Shown: positions 46,924 through 56,866 of the stretch, piece after piece
How the letters are laid out: each line of letters begins with the position of its first letter
Numbering within the stretch: the first letter of the stretch is position 1
Assembly: GCA_029219465.1 (NCBI GenBank)
Contig: JAQXTL010000002.1
Span: 91,282-155,281, forward strand
Direction: 5' to 3'
Source: Methanobacteriaceae archaeon
GTDB lineage: Archaea > Methanobacteriota > Methanobacteria > Methanobacteriales > Methanobacteriaceae
Length of the DNA stretch: 64,000 bases
Translations under genes and position numbers: made by a program
The notes under the pieces: generated by a model
The model's database searches: none
What the model was told of the DNA's origin: nothing
Seen by the model: the letters and a program-made list of their open reading frames with translations, nothing else

Positions 46924-47385
46924 ATGAAAACATTGTTAGTTTACTACTCAAGAACAAACGTAACTAAAAAAATAGCTGAAATGATTCAAAAAGAAATAAA
47001 CTGCGATATTGAAGAAATTACAGACAATGACAAATATGCTGGAAAAATAGGATTTATGAAAGGCGGAATGAATGCTTCAATGGGTAGAACAAGTAAAATC
47101 AACCCAATTTCAAAAAATCCTGCAGACTATGATTTAATCATTATTGGAACACCTGTTTGGGCTTCAAATATTGCAACCCCAGTTTATACCTATTTAAAAA
47201 AATACGAAAAGGATATCAAAAATGTTGCTTCATTTTGTACCTGTATGAACAGCGGATTTGAAAAGACATTAGAAAATATCTCAAAAGTTACTGGTAAAGA
47301 ACAAATTTCAACAATGTTTTTAACTTCCGAAGATATTTTAAACCCAGATGAAAAAATAAACACTTTTATTCAAGAAATCCAATAA
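46924..47385 (+). CDS. Flavodoxin-like FMN protein
   Basis: A 153-residue flavodoxin fold: phosphate loop YYSRTNVTKKIA at about 7-18, and TPVWASNIATPVYTYL and SFCTCMNSGFEKT, both near FMN. It may carry electrons or act as an NAD(P)H:quinone/flavin-type oxidoreductase partner; no partner gene is adjacent. The start is preceded by AGGTGATATT, the standard site here. Two DUF5518-like membrane protein genes follow. Confidence 0.88.
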   Translation: MKTLLVYYSRTNVTKKIAEMIQKEINCDIEEITDNDKYAGKIGFMKGGMNASMGRTSKINPISKNPADYDLIIIGTPVWASNIATPVYTYLKKYEKDIKNVASFCTCMNSGFEKTLENISKVTGKEQISTMFLTSEDILNPDEKINTFIQEIQ

Positions 47386-47407
47386 TTATTATATAGAAGG
47401 TGATATT

Positions 47408-47776
47408 ATGACTAAATGGAAAGCAGTTTTTATAGGTTTCATATTAGCTGTAATAGTTAAATCATTTTTTGCTCATTATGAATTTATAGGATTATTATTT
47501 GTTGGATTCATCACAGGTTACCTTGCACGTGACGGAGCAATTGGTGGGCTGTGGAATGCAGCTGTTGCAGGTGCATTAGGAACAATAATCAGTGCAATAT
47601 TATTTGTTTTCATTTCAACCATAGGTGGAAGCTTATTCGGCATTTTTGCAGGATTAACTGGTTTTACCATATCCGGAATTACAAGTTTATTTGTAGTAAT
47701 TAGCTATTTAATTTATTATGCAATTGTAATGGGCATAACAGGAGCATTAGGAGGATTAATGGCTTCTAAAGAATAA
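47408..47776 (+). CDS. DUF5518-like membrane protein A
   Basis: A 122-residue membrane protein with three to four helices and many Gly (GFITGYLARDGAIGGLWNAAVAG at about 36-58). It fits the small DUF5518 family common in Methanobacteriales, of unknown function. The AGGTGATATT site and 22-base gap put it in the flavodoxin transcript. It resembles the next gene in size and pattern. Confidence 0.75.
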   Translation: MTKWKAVFIGFILAVIVKSFFAHYEFIGLLFVGFITGYLARDGAIGGLWNAAVAGALGTIISAILFVFISTIGGSLFGIFAGLTGFTISGITSLFVVISYLIYYAIVMGITGALGGLMASKE

Positions 47777-47794
47777 TTTTTTGGAGATAAAACA

Positions 47795-48274
47795 ATGAAT
47801 ATGTTTTCAGGCATAAATAAAAAAGCATTAGTTTTTGGAGCAGCAATATCTGCTGCATTCATTATATTTGGATACACACAATGGGATTGGTTCTATCCAT
47901 TTGCAGCTGCAGGATTTTTATATGCAGGATACGGACAAAACGATATCAAGACAGGTACCGCAATGGGTACACTTTCTGCAACTCCTACCGCAGTATTAGC
48001 TTTACAAGGATATTTAGGAACATTTAAAGAAGGATTCTTCACAACTGAAACTGGAATAATCACAGTATTGCTTATTGTTCTAGCAGTTGGAGCATTTGTC
48101 GGTTTTGTTGGTGGATGGGCTAAAAGAGACCGTATTAAAGCACTTGAAGAATACGAAAAAAAGCAAAAAATCGGTAAAAACAAAACCCGTGAAAAGAAAA
48201 GCAAAGCTAAACAACAAGCAGCAGAAAAAACAACTCAAAAAACAGGGTTTTTAAATAAAATTTTAAAAAAATAA
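47795..48274 (+). CDS. DUF5518-like membrane protein B with Lys-rich tail
   Basis: A 159-residue membrane protein with three helices (about 10-35, 50-70, 82-108) and a Lys/Gln/Glu-rich cytoplasmic tail from about residue 110 (KKQKIGKNKTREKKSKAKQ). The Gly-rich middle resembles the preceding gene. The tail could bind nucleic acid or acidic lipids; function unknown. GGAG precedes the ATG. Confidence 0.65.
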   Translation: MNMFSGINKKALVFGAAISAAFIIFGYTQWDWFYPFAAAGFLYAGYGQNDIKTGTAMGTLSATPTAVLALQGYLGTFKEGFFTTETGIITVLLIVLAVGAFVGFVGGWAKRDRIKALEEYEKKQKIGKNKTREKKSKAKQQAAEKTTQKTGFLNKILKK

Positions 48275-48306
48275 AAAAATAATAACTATTTATGTTATTA
48301 TTTTTT
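48274..48306. terminator. Perfect 13-bp hairpin between convergent genes
   Basis: AAAAAATAATAAC (48274-48286) and GTTATTATTTTTT (48294-48306) pair perfectly around a 7-base loop. It overlaps the last codons of purP and ends transcripts from both sides. Confidence 0.8.
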
Positions 48307-49381
48307 CTAATTCTTCTCTTTCTATAGCATTTTTAATTTCTACAGCAATTCTTCTACCCATACTCATTGGTTTTCCGTAAGTTAAGTATGAGTAAGGAGA
48401 GCCGTCCATAAAGGTATTTGTTCCACCATCAGTTCTTGCACTAATTTCAAAACAAATTACTTCTAAATTATCGTTTACTAAAGTTTGCATACAGAAAGGA
48501 CCGTTTAAACCAGGAGCAGCTAATTTTTTAGCACTTTCTGTTAATTTATCAGCCATATCAAATACTTGTGGAAGTAATGATTCACGAATTACAGCAGGGT
48601 GGTTACCGGTAACAACATAAGATGGGCTTAAATCAATATCTAATTGATCTTTTGCAGGCATTCTTACAAAACCATCAATACTGGATTCATATCTTGTATC
48701 CATACCCATTAATTCAACAGTATCATCTAAAGCAGAGTAGAAATAGTGAATACAGTAATTACAACCTGAAACATACTCTTCAATGTGAGCAGATTCAACA
48801 TCACTGTCTTCTAACCATCCACGTGCTTTCATAGCTTCAATTTTTGATTCGAATTCTTCAGTAGATGAAGCAACAAAGTAACCTCTTCCACCTCTTGCAC
48901 CAGGGAATTTAACCATTACTGGTCTGTCAATTTCAGAAGGACTATCATATTTTAAAGGTATTCTTACGCCACCTTCAACTAATAATTGTCTTTCTTTATC
49001 CCTTTCAGCTTCCCATCTAAGAATATCCCTATTTCCAAACATAGGAACATTGAACTTGTCTTCAACATTATCTAAACCAGCATATGCAACAAAAGATCCA
49101 TGAGGAATCACAATAGCATTCATATCTCTGAGTTTTTGTTGAACATCTTCATTTACAATATCTTTGAATTTATCAACGATAATGTATTCATCTGCAACTC
49201 CGAATCTTTGATAAGGAATTTCACGCCCTTTTTCACAGACAATAGCAGTTCTAAAACCTTCTTCTTTTGCACCTTGTAAAATATGTAAAGAAGTATGACT
49301 TCCAAGAGTAGCGATTGTAATGTCGCTTTTGTCATATTTATCCAAGATGTCCAAAATATCTTCCTTTTTAACATTTCCCAT
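48290..49381 (-). CDS. purP: PurP, formate-dependent FAICAR synthetase
   Basis: The archaeal purine enzyme 5-formaminoimidazole-4-carboxamide ribonucleotide synthetase, which uses formate and ATP instead of formyl-THF. The 363-residue ATP-grasp protein has the start TIATLGSHTSLHILQGAKEEGF at about 21-42, VKFPGARGGRGYFVA and EISARTDGGTNTFM. Length and motifs fit. It is transcribed alone, with an AT-rich 288-base region upstream. Confidence 0.95.
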   Translation of the reverse strand: MGNVKKEDILDILDKYDKSDITIATLGSHTSLHILQGAKEEGFRTAIVCEKGREIPYQRFGVADEYIIVDKFKDIVNEDVQQKLRDMNAIVIPHGSFVAYAGLDNVEDKFNVPMFGNRDILRWEAERDKERQLLVEGGVRIPLKYDSPSEIDRPVMVKFPGARGGRGYFVASSTEEFESKIEAMKARGWLEDSDVESAHIEEYVSGCNYCIHYFYSALDDTVELMGMDTRYESSIDGFVRMPAKDQLDIDLSPSYVVTGNHPAVIRESLLPQVFDMADKLTESAKKLAAPGLNGPFCMQTLVNDNLEVICFEISARTDGGTNTFMDGSPYSYLTYGKPMSMGRRIAVEIKNAIEREELEKIIT

Positions 49382-49669
49382 TTTATCTTCTCCAAAAAAA
49401 GATGATAATATAATATATATTTAACTGAATTTATAATGTTTTTTATTAATCAATGAACTTTCAAAACTTTTCATTGTTATACCAATTAAAATTAATGAAT
49501 TTTCTTCAATTACCATTTTAAGCCCACAGATATTAAAAATTATAAATTAAAAACATAGCCAATACTTCATTATAAAACCAACACAACATTTTTTATAAAA
49601 GCAAGCCCAATAACATTATAATAGTTGATTAAAGATATATTTAACATATAGAAAAAAAGGATTGTAAAG
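49382..49669. other. Longest non-coding stretch (288 bases)
   Basis: This divergent intergenic region holds the promoters of purP and the phosphodiesterase gene. I see no tRNA, structured RNA, or convincing small gene. A 31-codon frame on the minus strand (MVIEEN... ) has no ribosome site and was not accepted. Confidence 0.5.
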
Positions 49670-50203
49670 ATGATATTAATTGGTTTAATTTCAGATACCC
49701 ATATTCCGGACAGAGCAAGAGAAATACCTCAAAAAGTAAAAGAAGCATTTAAAGATGTCGATTTAATATTACATGCTGGAGATTTAACTTCACTATCAGT
49801 TATAGAAGAATTAGAAAAAATAGCCCCAGTTATGGCAATCCAGGGAAATATGGATAGAGTAAATGGAATTGATCTTCCAAAAGCAAGAGTTATCCAAGCA
49901 GAAGATTTAAGAATTGGTTTGGTTCACGGAGAAGTTTATCCAAGAGCAGACACACAACAATTATTATATCTTGCAAGACAATTAGAAGCAGATATTTTAG
50001 TATCCGGACATTCACACCAGCCAAAAATAGAACAAGTCGAAGGAGTTTTGCTTTTAAATCCAGGCAGTCCAATTGTACCAAGACTTGCAGATAGAACTGT
50101 AATGTTACTTAAAATTGATAAAAAAGAAGTTGACGTAGAATTAGTAAAAATTGGTGCACCAGTATGCAGTGCACTTGACTTTGACAAATATAAGAGGGAT
50201 TAA
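49670..50203 (+). CDS. YfcE/MJ0936-type metallophosphodiesterase
   Basis: A 177-residue calcineurin-like phosphoesterase. All metal-binding blocks are present: SDTHIPD at 8-14, [22 protein letters not shown] and VSGHSHQPK. Related archaeal enzymes hydrolyse phosphodiesters such as 2',3'-cyclic or bis-p-nitrophenyl phosphate; the natural substrate is not known. rlmE starts one base after the stop, behind GAGGG within its last codons. Confidence 0.9.
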   Translation: MILIGLISDTHIPDRAREIPQKVKEAFKDVDLILHAGDLTSLSVIEELEKIAPVMAIQGNMDRVNGIDLPKARVIQAEDLRIGLVHGEVYPRADTQQLLYLARQLEADILVSGHSHQPKIEQVEGVLLLNPGSPIVPRLADRTVMLLKIDKKEVDVELVKIGAPVCSALDFDKYKRD

Positions 50204-50204
50204 A

Positions 50205-50843
50205 ATGGGAAGCAGATGGCAAATGGAAAAACACAATGACCCATATTATAAAAAAGCTAAAAAAGAAGAATACCGCTCAAGAGCATCATATAAACTCAAA
50301 CAACTTGATAAAAAGTATAAAATCATAAAAGAAGGAAATACCGTAGTAGACCTTGGTGCAGCACCAGGAGGATGGTCTCAGGTTGCTCTTGAAAAAGTTG
50401 GAGAAGAAGGAATCGTTGTTGGTGTTGATTTAAACAGATTTAAAAAATTCCATGAAGAAAACTATTATGGAATTAGAGGAGACTTTACAACACCAGAAGT
50501 TCAAGAAAAGATTATGAGCCTCATTGGAGGTAAGGCAAAAGTAGTAATGTCTGATGCATCCCCTTCACTTTGTGGTATTAAAAACATTGACCAACTTAGA
50601 TCAATTGATTTGGTTAATGTAGTTATTGAAATTGCTGAAAACATATTAGAAGAAAAAGGAAATCTTGTAATGAAAGTATTCCAGGGTCCTGAATATAAAA
50701 ATATGTTAGATTCACTTAAAGGTAAATTCAGACACGTAAGAACAACAAAACCAGCATCATCACGTAAAAAAAGTTCTGAAATGTACGTTGTTGGCTTAGA
50801 ATATATGCCAAATAAAAGAAATAGGAAAAAAAGAAAAAATTAA
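50205..50843 (+). CDS. rlmE: RrmJ/FtsJ-type 23S rRNA 2'-O-methyltransferase
   Basis: A 212-residue SAM-dependent RNA methyltransferase with the K-D-K-E tetrad: Lys in [15 protein letters not shown], Asp in [10 protein letters not shown], Lys in LVMKVFQG and Glu in KSSEMYVV. The SAM loop is [16 protein letters not shown] at 50205 with GAGGG upstream is the start; an earlier one (50151) would lie inside the phosphodiesterase gene. It methylates the ribose of U2552-type positions in 23S rRNA. Basic tail KRNRKKRKN. Confidence 0.95.
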   Translation: MGSRWQMEKHNDPYYKKAKKEEYRSRASYKLKQLDKKYKIIKEGNTVVDLGAAPGGWSQVALEKVGEEGIVVGVDLNRFKKFHEENYYGIRGDFTTPEVQEKIMSLIGGKAKVVMSDASPSLCGIKNIDQLRSIDLVNVVIEIAENILEEKGNLVMKVFQGPEYKNMLDSLKGKFRHVRTTKPASSRKKSSEMYVVGLEYMPNKRNRKKRKN

Positions 50844-51259
50844 AGAGAATTATATGCATTTTGAGCAGCTTTAAGTTTTTCTTTAGCAAAAACTATTCTG
50901 CTGTCAACATCATTTGATGGTTTACCAGCATCTAAAGCACTCTGAACATTCTCAATTGCCGAATTGGCACGAGATAGTTCAAGTTTAGCATCATTATAAA
51001 CTTTCACATCACCTGCATCACCAGCATAATAAGTGGACTTGATATTGTCAAACTGGACAGACAAGTTACTATATTCTGCTTTAAGGTCTGCGAGCTCGTC
51101 ATATTGTGTTCCAGATGATATTTCATTTGTAATGCTTGATGAAACCATACTGTATCCCACATATCCCACAACAATAATTGTTGAGATAATCATTATAATT
51201 CCAACAACTGAAATCATCATGGATGTGGATTTAAATAAACTTAATCTTGATTTTCTCAT
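50840..51259 (-). CDS. Single-helix membrane protein with coiled-coil outside domain
   Basis: A 139-residue protein. A basic N-terminus is followed by one membrane helix (about 14-36, [25 protein letters not shown]) and a long helical part rich in Ala, Asp and Ser with heptad-like spacing ([12 protein letters not shown]). It is similar to small archaeal surface or pilin-like proteins but lacks a clear class III signal. I do not recognise the family. ATG at 51259 is preferred over the start 21 bases upstream. The stop overlaps rlmE by four bases. Confidence 0.65.
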   Translation of the reverse strand: MRKSRLSLFKSTSMMISVVGIIMIISTIIVVGYVGYSMVSSSITNEISSGTQYDELADLKAEYSNLSVQFDNIKSTYYAGDAGDVKVYNDAKLELSRANSAIENVQSALDAGKPSNDVDSRIVFAKEKLKAAQNAYNSL

Positions 51260-51388
51260 ATTACCATCACATAATATCAATGAAAAAAATATTCGTATAT
51301 ACTATATCTATATTAGTATATAATTTTTATTACAAAGAATAATTTGAACAAAATTTTTTTTAACTATGAAAAAAATAATAATAAGATA

Positions 51389-53389
51389 ATGAATTCAACT
51401 ACTAAATCACAAACATCAATTGCAAAATTCGAAGAGTTTTTTGCTACATTATATAAGGATGACGTATTCAGTATTCTTGAAAAGTATCCTGACGAAAGAA
51501 CACTTAATGTAGATTACACCACATTAGAGATATTTGATCCTGATTTAGCGGATTTATTGATTGAAAAACCAGAAGAAGTCATAAACTCTGCTAAAATTGC
51601 TATCAAAAATATTGACCCTCTTGTTAAAGATGCAGATTTAAATATCCGTTTTGAACATTTAAGTAACATTATTCCATTAAAAACACTTTTAAGTAAATAT
51701 ATTGGAACATTTGTTGCAGCAGACGGAATTGTAAGAAAAACTGATGAAATCAGACCACGTATCGAAACTGGAGTATTTGAATGTAGAGGATGTATGAGAC
51801 TACATGAAGTAGAACAGACTTCTGCAAACCACATTATTGAACCATCATTATGTAGTGAATGTGGTGGAAGATCATTTAGATTGCTTCAGGAAGAATCAAA
51901 ATACGTTGATACTCAAACTGCAAGAATGCAAGAACCATTGGAAAACTTGTCTGGAGGAACTGAACCTAAACAGATGCTAATGATTTTAGAAGACGATTTA
52001 GTAGATAAATTAAATCCAGGAGATAAAGTAAGAATTACTGGAACATTAAAAACCTTCAGAGAAGAAAGAAGTGGTAAATTTAAAAATTATATTTATGTAA
52101 ATCATATTGAAGCTCTTGAACAGGAATTTGAAGAATTACACCTCTCAGAAGAGGATGAAGAAGAAATTCTTGAATTATCAAAAGACCCTCATATTTACGA
52201 AAAAATCATCAAATCAACTGCACCTTCCATTAAAGGATACAGAGATGTAAAAGAAGCTATTGCATTGCAGTTATTTGGAGGAGCATCAAAACAGCTTGAA
52301 GACGAAACAAAGCTAAGAGGAGATATCCACATTCTCATAGTAGGGGACCCAGGTATTGGTAAGTCCCAGATATTGAAATATGTATCAAGATTAGCTCCTA
52401 GAAGTATTTATACAAGTGGTAAAGGTACAACAGGTGCAGGTTTAACTGCTGCTGCAGTAAGAGATGAACTTGGTGGATGGTCTCTTGAAGCAGGTGCATT
52501 AGTACTTGGGGACCAAGGTAATGTTTGTGTTGACGAGCTCGATAAAATGAGATCTGAAGACAGATCCGCGCTTCACGAAGCTTTAGAACAACAAACTGTA
52601 AGTATTGCAAAAGCAGGAATTATGGCAACTTTAAACTCCAGATGTTCTGTACTTGCAGCTGCAAACCCTAAATTTGGAAGATTTGACAGATACAAAATAC
52701 TTGCAGAGCAAATTGACTTGCCAGCACCGATTATTTCTCGTTTCGATTTGATTTTTGTAATTGAAGATAAACCAAGCAGAGAAAAGGATTCAGAATTAGC
52801 AGAGCATATTTTGAAAACTCACCAGTTCAATACTGTTGATTATGAAATTGAACCTGAATTACTTAGAAAATACATCGCATATGCTCGTAAAAACGTTAAT
52901 CCAAGATTAACTGAAGATGCAAATAATGTTTTAAAAGAGTTCTATGTAAGTACAAGAAACAGTAATCCTGAAGAACAAGGAGCAGTTCCAATCACAGCAA
53001 GACAATTAGAAGCTATTATTCGTTTATCAGAAGCTAGTGCTAAGATTAAACTTAAAGAAACTGTTGAAAGAGAAGACGCTGAAAAAGCAGTTAGATTACA
53101 AATGGCATGTCTTAAAGAGGTTGGTGTGGATCCTGAAACTGGAGAAATTGATTCTGATATTGTCAGTGGTGGAACACCAAAATCTGACAGAGACAAGATA
53201 AAGTTGGTTACTGAAGAAATAAAACAACTTGAAGAAGAATACAACGGAGAAGCTCCTTTAAACGTTATTTTATCCAATATGAGTGATAAATACGGAGTAA
53301 GTGAAGATAAAACAGAACAAATTATTAAAAACTTACGTCAAAAAGGAGTTATTTACGAACCAACACCAGGATACTATAAAGAGGCTTAA
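51389..53389 (+). CDS. mcm: MCM replicative helicase
   Basis: A 666-residue archaeal MCM. The N-terminal domain has the zinc ribbon (CRGCM and CSECGG) and OB fold, then the AAA+ domain with Walker [10 protein letters not shown], Walker [10 protein letters not shown] and the arginine finger in SRFDLIF, and a C-terminal winged helix. It unwinds DNA ahead of the replication fork as a hexamer. ATG at 51389 is preferred to the TTG 45 bases upstream. It diverges from the membrane protein gene. Confidence 0.97.
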   Translation: MNSTTKSQTSIAKFEEFFATLYKDDVFSILEKYPDERTLNVDYTTLEIFDPDLADLLIEKPEEVINSAKIAIKNIDPLVKDADLNIRFEHLSNIIPLKTLLSKYIGTFVAADGIVRKTDEIRPRIETGVFECRGCMRLHEVEQTSANHIIEPSLCSECGGRSFRLLQEESKYVDTQTARMQEPLENLSGGTEPKQMLMILEDDLVDKLNPGDKVRITGTLKTFREERSGKFKNYIYVNHIEALEQEFEELHLSEEDEEEILELSKDPHIYEKIIKSTAPSIKGYRDVKEAIALQLFGGASKQLEDETKLRGDIHILIVGDPGIGKSQILKYVSRLAPRSIYTSGKGTTGAGLTAAAVRDELGGWSLEAGALVLGDQGNVCVDELDKMRSEDRSALHEALEQQTVSIAKAGIMATLNSRCSVLAAANPKFGRFDRYKILAEQIDLPAPIISRFDLIFVIEDKPSREKDSELAEHILKTHQFNTVDYEIEPELLRKYIAYARKNVNPRLTEDANNVLKEFYVSTRNSNPEEQGAVPITARQLEAIIRLSEASAKIKLKETVEREDAEKAVRLQMACLKEVGVDPETGEIDSDIVSGGTPKSDRDKIKLVTEEIKQLEEEYNGEAPLNVILSNMSDKYGVSEDKTEQIIKNLRQKGVIYEPTPGYYKEA

Positions 53390-53410
53390 TTGCCTCCCCA
53401 TTATTTTTTT
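53381..53410 (+). terminator. Hairpin terminator behind mcm
   Basis: GAGGC and GCCTC pair around TTAATT, with the stop codon in the loop, and a T7 run follows within 8 bases. It separates mcm from the translation gene group. Confidence 0.6.
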
Positions 53411-53530
53411 ATTAAAATAAAATTTTTAATGTAAAATGTTAATGCTATATAAAATTAACAATACATTAATAAATGATTAAAATAAAATTTAATATATTAT
53501 ACTTATACTAATTTTCACGGGAGAGATAAC

Positions 53531-53938
53531 ATGGATAAATACGAAGATTTATTAGAAAGAGCAATTGACCAATTACCTCCAGAAGTATTTGAACACAAAA
53601 GGTTCAAAATTCCTAAAGCTTATTCCGATATCCAAGGTAATAGAACATTCATTAAAAACTTTAAAGATGTTTCCGAAGGTTTAAACAGAGACCCACAACA
53701 CTTATTAAAATTCTTAATGAGAGAATTAGGTACTGCAGGAAATATCGAAGGTCAAAGAGCAATCTTACAAGGTAAATTTACCCATTACTTAATTAATGAA
53801 AGAATTGAAGATTATGTAGACAAATACGTAATCTGCCACGAATGTAACAGACCAGATACTAGAATTATTAGAGAAGGTAGAATATTCTTACTTAAATGTG
53901 CTGCTTGCGGAGCTACAGCGCCTTTAAAATCATTATAA
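53531..53938 (+). CDS. Translation initiation factor aIF2 subunit beta
   Basis: A 135-residue subunit of the aIF2 heterotrimer that carries initiator tRNA. The helical N-terminus contacts the gamma subunit; the central alpha/beta domain is followed by the C-terminal zinc ribbon ([10 protein letters not shown] and LKCAACGA). It opens a plus-strand group of translation genes: nmd3, tyrS and a small protein. A GGGAGAG-like site precedes the ATG. Confidence 0.95.
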   Translation: MDKYEDLLERAIDQLPPEVFEHKRFKIPKAYSDIQGNRTFIKNFKDVSEGLNRDPQHLLKFLMRELGTAGNIEGQRAILQGKFTHYLINERIEDYVDKYVICHECNRPDTRIIREGRIFLLKCAACGATAPLKSL

Positions 53939-53969
53939 TTTACCTTTTTTACTATTTTTTATTGATACT

Positions 53970-55013
53970 ATGTTTTGTCCAGAGTGCGGAAGTACTGATA
54001 AAAAAATGGTTGGCAACATCTGTATTGACTGTTTTTTAAAAGATTTTCAGATGATTGAGCTACCAAAAAGAATTGAAGTTCAAATATGCAGCCACTGTAA
54101 TAGTAAACTTGAAGAAGGAAAATGGAGCGAAGAGTTCATTCCTGAAGACGAAATAATTTACAGAGCTCTTGAGAGAAACATAAAAGTTGCTCCTGAAGTT
54201 TCAAATGAAATTATCAACTTAGAAATTGACCAGATGAAAGGTACAATTGCACAGTGCTACGTTGAAATTGTTGGAGACGTTGAGGGAACTCAAATTGAAG
54301 AAACACAAGAAACTGAAGTTAAAATTCTCAAAACAGTTTGTCCAACATGCAGTAAAGTACAATCAGGATACTATGAAGCAGTTATTCAATTCAGAGCAGA
54401 TAACAGAGAAATAAAAAGCGAAGAGTTCGAAAAAGCTGATGAAATAGTTGAAAAAACTTTAATTAAACAATTAAAAACTGATAAATTAGCATACTGCCCT
54501 CAAATAGCAAAACCTAAAGAAGGTCATGATTATTACATTGGTTCTCTAAAAAGTGGTAGAAAAGTCGCTGAAGCTCTTAAAGAGGAGTTTGGTGGAGTAA
54601 TTAAAGAATCCCCAAGACTTATCAGTGAAGACAAATCCACTGGAAAAGGACTTTACAGAATTTGGATTTCCGTTAGAATTCCTGAATTTGAAATTGATGA
54701 CTTTGTTAAATTTGAAGACAAAATAATTCAGGTAAAATCTATTGACAAAAATAGAATTGTTGGAAATGACATCAAAACCAATAAAAAACAAAATATTCCT
54801 CTAAAAAATATTGAGAAAATAGAACTTGTTAAAAAATCAACTGATGTCGAGACAACAACAATAATATCCATGTCTCCAAGTACAATACAAATTTTAGATC
54901 CTGTTGATTACTCAGCAGTTGATTTAGAGATGAAAGAAGAATTTTCCAATTATAATATTGGGGACGAAATAAAGCTTATACAAATTGACAATTACACATA
55001 TTTACTAAATTAA
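53970..55013 (+). CDS. NMD3-family ribosome biogenesis factor
   Basis: A 347-residue archaeal NMD3. In eukaryotes NMD3 exports the 60S subunit; archaeal forms lack the export part and act on the large subunit. N-terminal zinc-binding Cys pairs ([23 protein letters not shown] and VCPTCSK) and the SH3-like and OB domains follow. It has the normal archaeal length. It is placed 31 bases behind aIF2-beta and 8 before tyrS, so one transcript is likely. Confidence 0.92.
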   Translation: MFCPECGSTDKKMVGNICIDCFLKDFQMIELPKRIEVQICSHCNSKLEEGKWSEEFIPEDEIIYRALERNIKVAPEVSNEIINLEIDQMKGTIAQCYVEIVGDVEGTQIEETQETEVKILKTVCPTCSKVQSGYYEAVIQFRADNREIKSEEFEKADEIVEKTLIKQLKTDKLAYCPQIAKPKEGHDYYIGSLKSGRKVAEALKEEFGGVIKESPRLISEDKSTGKGLYRIWISVRIPEFEIDDFVKFEDKIIQVKSIDKNRIVGNDIKTNKKQNIPLKNIEKIELVKKSTDVETTTIISMSPSTIQILDPVDYSAVDLEMKEEFSNYNIGDEIKLIQIDNYTYLLN

Positions 55014-55021
55014 GTGATAAC

Positions 55022-55984
55022 ATGAATATTGAAGAAAAAATTCAATTAATCGAAGAAGGAACTTTAGAAGTTATAGATACTGAAGAATTAAAAGAAGTAC
55101 TTAATAAAGAACAACCTATAGCTTATACTGGTTACGAACCTTCCGGTAAAATCCATTTAGGACATGCTGTAACCGTACAAAAACTCAAACAATTACAAAA
55201 ATTAGGATTTAAAATTAAAATTCTTTTAGCAGATTACCACGCATTCTTAAATGGAAAAGGAACTATTGAAGAAATCGCTGAAACTGCAGAATATAATAAA
55301 AAATGTTTCCAAGCATTAGGTCTTGATGAAACAACCGAATACGTTTACGGTTCTTCATTCCAATTAGACCCAGAATACACTGATAAAGTATATCAACTTG
55401 CAACTATGACTACTTTAAAAAGAGCAAGAAGAAGTATGGATCAAGTAAGTCGTGCAGACGACAATCCAAAAGTTGCTAGTGTAATTTACCCTATTATGCA
55501 AACTGTAGATATGGCAGCACTTAAAGTAGATATTGCTCTTGGTGGTATGGAACAAAGAAAAATCCAAATGTTAGCTCGTGAAAACTTAGAAAAAATTGGA
55601 GAAAATGTTCCGGTTTGTATTCACACTCCATTATTACACGGTCTTGACGGAGATGCAAAAATGTCATCCAGTAAAGGAAATTACATTGCAGTAGATGACT
55701 CTGTTAAAGAAATTACCAAAAAAATCAATAAAAGTTACTGTCCACAAGGTGAAATTGAAGGCAACCCAATGATTGAAATTGCTGAAACATTCGTTTTCCC
55801 AAATCAGGAAAAATTACTCATTAAAAGACCTGAAAAATTCGGTGGAGATATTGAACTTACCCACGATGAATTAATTAAAGATTTCAGTGAAGGTAATTTA
55901 CACCCAATGGATTTAAAAAATGGAATTAAAGACTTCTTAATAGAATTCTTTGCTCCTGTAAGAGAATTTATGGAGGAAAATTAA
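55022..55984 (+). CDS. tyrS: Tyrosyl-tRNA synthetase
   Basis: A 320-residue archaeal-type class I synthetase that charges tRNA-Tyr. HIGH motif variant IHLGHAVT at about 48-55 and KMSSSKGN near 215-222 are present, with YTGYEPSG at the tyrosine site. Short archaeal length without an S4 domain. TAAATG links it to the following small gene; RBS GGAG is in the last codons of tyrS. Confidence 0.97.
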   Translation: MNIEEKIQLIEEGTLEVIDTEELKEVLNKEQPIAYTGYEPSGKIHLGHAVTVQKLKQLQKLGFKIKILLADYHAFLNGKGTIEEIAETAEYNKKCFQALGLDETTEYVYGSSFQLDPEYTDKVYQLATMTTLKRARRSMDQVSRADDNPKVASVIYPIMQTVDMAALKVDIALGGMEQRKIQMLARENLEKIGENVPVCIHTPLLHGLDGDAKMSSSKGNYIAVDDSVKEITKKINKSYCPQGEIEGNPMIEIAETFVFPNQEKLLIKRPEKFGGDIELTHDELIKDFSEGNLHPMDLKNGIKDFLIEFFAPVREFMEEN

Positions 55985-56194
55985 ATGGTTGAAGAAAAAC
56001 AAGAATTTGAAATGGGTTTACCAAATGGTGTTGGTGAACAAATGCTTGCTCATGCATTCGAAAAATTCAATGTTAAATTAGAACATGGTGAATTTGGACC
56101 AAAACTTATTGGAGAATACGATGAGCTTGTAAAAGCAAAAGAATTCTTAGAAGAAGCTATTCGTGCTAGATTAAAAGAATTAGAAGGAGAATAA
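55985..56194 (+). CDS. Small acidic protein coupled to tyrS (69 aa)
   Basis: A 69-residue acidic protein which I do not recognise: MVEEKQEFEMGLPNGVGEQ, an alpha/beta pattern and a helical acidic end. There is no gap after tyrS (TAAATG), so translation is coupled. It could be a subunit or small regulator of the tyrosyl-tRNA system, or simply cotranscribed. The codon use is normal, so the gene is likely real. Confidence 0.7.
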   Translation: MVEEKQEFEMGLPNGVGEQMLAHAFEKFNVKLEHGEFGPKLIGEYDELVKAKEFLEEAIRARLKELEGE

Positions 56195-56201
56195 TCTCCT
56201 T
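56184..56201 (+). terminator. Hairpin between the small protein gene and tmk
   Basis: AAGGAGA and TCTCCTT pair perfectly over 7 bp around a 4-base loop that overlaps the stop codon. T-rich DNA follows; the tmk gene is convergent. Confidence 0.6.
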
Positions 56202-56209
56202 TATTTAAT

Positions 56210-56788
56210 TTATTGTATACAATCTGGACATATTCCAAGATATGGTGCAACTGCTTTTTTAATATCTGAAGATACTTTATTTACTCCATTATTTGCATCA
56301 ATAATTTCATGATTATAATTTTTTGCAATTTTTAAATAATTTTCTCTAACCCCTGTTAAAAATTCCTCATTTTCAAAGGTGTCTTCACCAGAGGTTCTTG
56401 AAACTGATTTTTTAACATCCAAATCAAGTAAAATCAATAAATCAGGTTTTTTTGCATATTTATTTAAAACTTCAATCCAATCTGCAGGTTCCTGATACGC
56501 TAAACTTGAAATAAAAGATCTGTCTGAAATAATTATTTTTGATTTATCTTCAAGTTTATCCATTATTAACATCCTGTCTGCTGCAAAAAGAAGTCCTAAT
56601 GTTTTTTGAACTCTATCAGTAGTTGCATCCGGACGTTGTAATATTTTCCTAATTAGTTTTCCAACTTCAGAGTCAGTTGGTTCAACTAATGTTTCAACTC
56701 TAAATCCATTATTTTCCAGCCATTCTTTTAATAATTGAATTTGAGTTGATTTTCCAGCACCATCAATTCCTTCAAATACTATATACAT
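56210..56788 (-). CDS. tmk: Thymidylate kinase
   Basis: A 192-residue P-loop kinase that phosphorylates dTMP to dTDP. P-loop EGIDGAGKSTQ at 6-16, DRx motif in ISDRSFISSLAYQ, and LID region TSGEDTFENEE. It ends in CPDCIQ, an unusual Cys pair. Length and order are normal. Transcribed alone. Confidence 0.95.
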   Translation of the reverse strand: MYIVFEGIDGAGKSTQIQLLKEWLENNGFRVETLVEPTDSEVGKLIRKILQRPDATTDRVQKTLGLLFAADRMLIMDKLEDKSKIIISDRSFISSLAYQEPADWIEVLNKYAKKPDLLILLDLDVKKSVSRTSGEDTFENEEFLTGVRENYLKIAKNYNHEIIDANNGVNKVSSDIKKAVAPYLGICPDCIQ

Positions 56789-56866
56789 AAGATAGAATTT
56801 GTTTTAAATTTAATATATAATTAATTACAAAGATAGAAATGAATAATTAAATAAGGTGTAAAAACA

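Noticed and set aside
49439..49530. 31-codon frame on the minus strand in the purP upstream region
   Set aside because: No ribosome site, no recognisable motif, and very AT-rich; chance frames of this length are common.
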